Source: Euperipatoides rowelli
Lineage: Eukaryota > Onychophora > Udeonychophora > Euonychophora > Peripatopsidae
Assembly: GCA_003024985.2 (NCBI GenBank)
Contig: PXIH01S0000010.1
Strand: one strand, 5' to 3'
DNA: 17,367 nucleotides
In this document: piece by piece, positions 17,078 through 17,367 of the stretch
Layout: each line of letters opens with the position of its first letter
Numbering within the stretch: the first letter of the stretch is position 1
Translations under genes and position numbers: made by a program
Notes under the pieces: model-generated
The model's database searches: none
What the model saw: only the letters and a program-made list of their open reading frames with translations
Told to the model about the DNA's origin: nothing

Positions 17078-17367
17078 AATTAACATTTTAAAGCCCCTAA
17101 AGCTAATATTGTCATAGATATTTAATTCATAGTTTTTAAAATTTTTAAACTTTTTTAAGCAATTTTTATTTTAAGTTTTATTGATATTTTGCCTTATATT
17201 ATTAATGTCAACAAAAACACTTCAATTTTCAGTAAATGACATTTTTACAAGATTTTTAAACGCTCTAATAAACAAAATTTTTAAAGAAAAAAAAAAACAC
17301 ATGCATATAAATAATCATTTGATAATTTAAACACTGGCTATCATACAAAATTCGTCGTCAAAAATTA

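Larger units (their letters stand above)
16229..17367 (-). other. Intron upstream of the first exon in the window, continuing past the edge
   Basis: Ends at acceptor TTTCTTTTAG (16229). No further exon with a phase-2 donor was found up to 17367, so the 5' part of the host gene lies outside. The stretch contains the possible hAT end (16793) and the long palindrome (17018-17077). Confidence 0.5.

Overview
This is a eukaryotic, very AT-rich, intron-dominated window, almost certainly from an animal. It carries seven internal exons of one minus-strand gene, separated by introns of 226 to 4292 bp that are full of DNA-transposon debris, homopolymer runs and simple repeats. I see no bacterial genes, operons, tRNA, rRNA or CRISPR. 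The exons are diverged from the vertebrate form of the protein as I remember it, and words such as TACTGTA and TAGGCCTA-like strings recur. I therefore lean to an invertebrate, possibly a marine deuterostome, but the species assignment is weak.

The host gene runs from high to low coordinates. Its exons are 16228-15785, 15558-15477, 13806-13670, 12738-12559, 8266-8230, 5201-5157 and 3025-2918. All splice sites are GT-AG and all phases agree, giving an uninterrupted partial protein of 344 residues. It has a long Lys/Glu/Gln-rich coiled coil (about residues 1-280), a short linker encoded by two micro-exons (37 and 45 nt), and the first strands of a PX (phox-homology) domain. A coiled coil followed by a C-terminal PX domain, plus the wording of the first PX strands, points to KIF16B (SNX23), the kinesin-3 motor of early endosomes. 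The motor and FHA exons should lie beyond base 17367 and the rest of the PX domain below base 1.

Mobile elements, left to right. (1) Bases 1-1343 are the right-hand part of an internally deleted, frameshifted piggyBac copy, ending in a CCCT-type terminal repeat at a TTAA site. (2) Bases 1855-2146 are a 292-bp MITE with degenerate terminal inverted repeats of about 37 bp and a perfect 9-bp target duplication. (3) Bases 5655-6901 are a 1247-bp non-autonomous hAT-like element with a 7/8 target duplication. (4) Bases 9311-9396 are an 86-bp hAT-type foldback with a perfect 8-bp target duplication. (5) Bases 11350-12273 are a diverged foldback of about 920 bp. (6) Bases from 16793 look like one end of another hAT-type element, followed by a 28-bp perfect palindrome at 17018-17077. 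Tandem duplications lie at 3227-3582 (about 178-bp unit) and 7151-7208 (29-bp unit).

I found no convincing new multi-gene system. The points most worth a second look are the complete small transposons with intact target duplications, the shRNA-like hairpin within the transcribed strand of the host gene, and the micro-exon linker just ahead of the PX domain.
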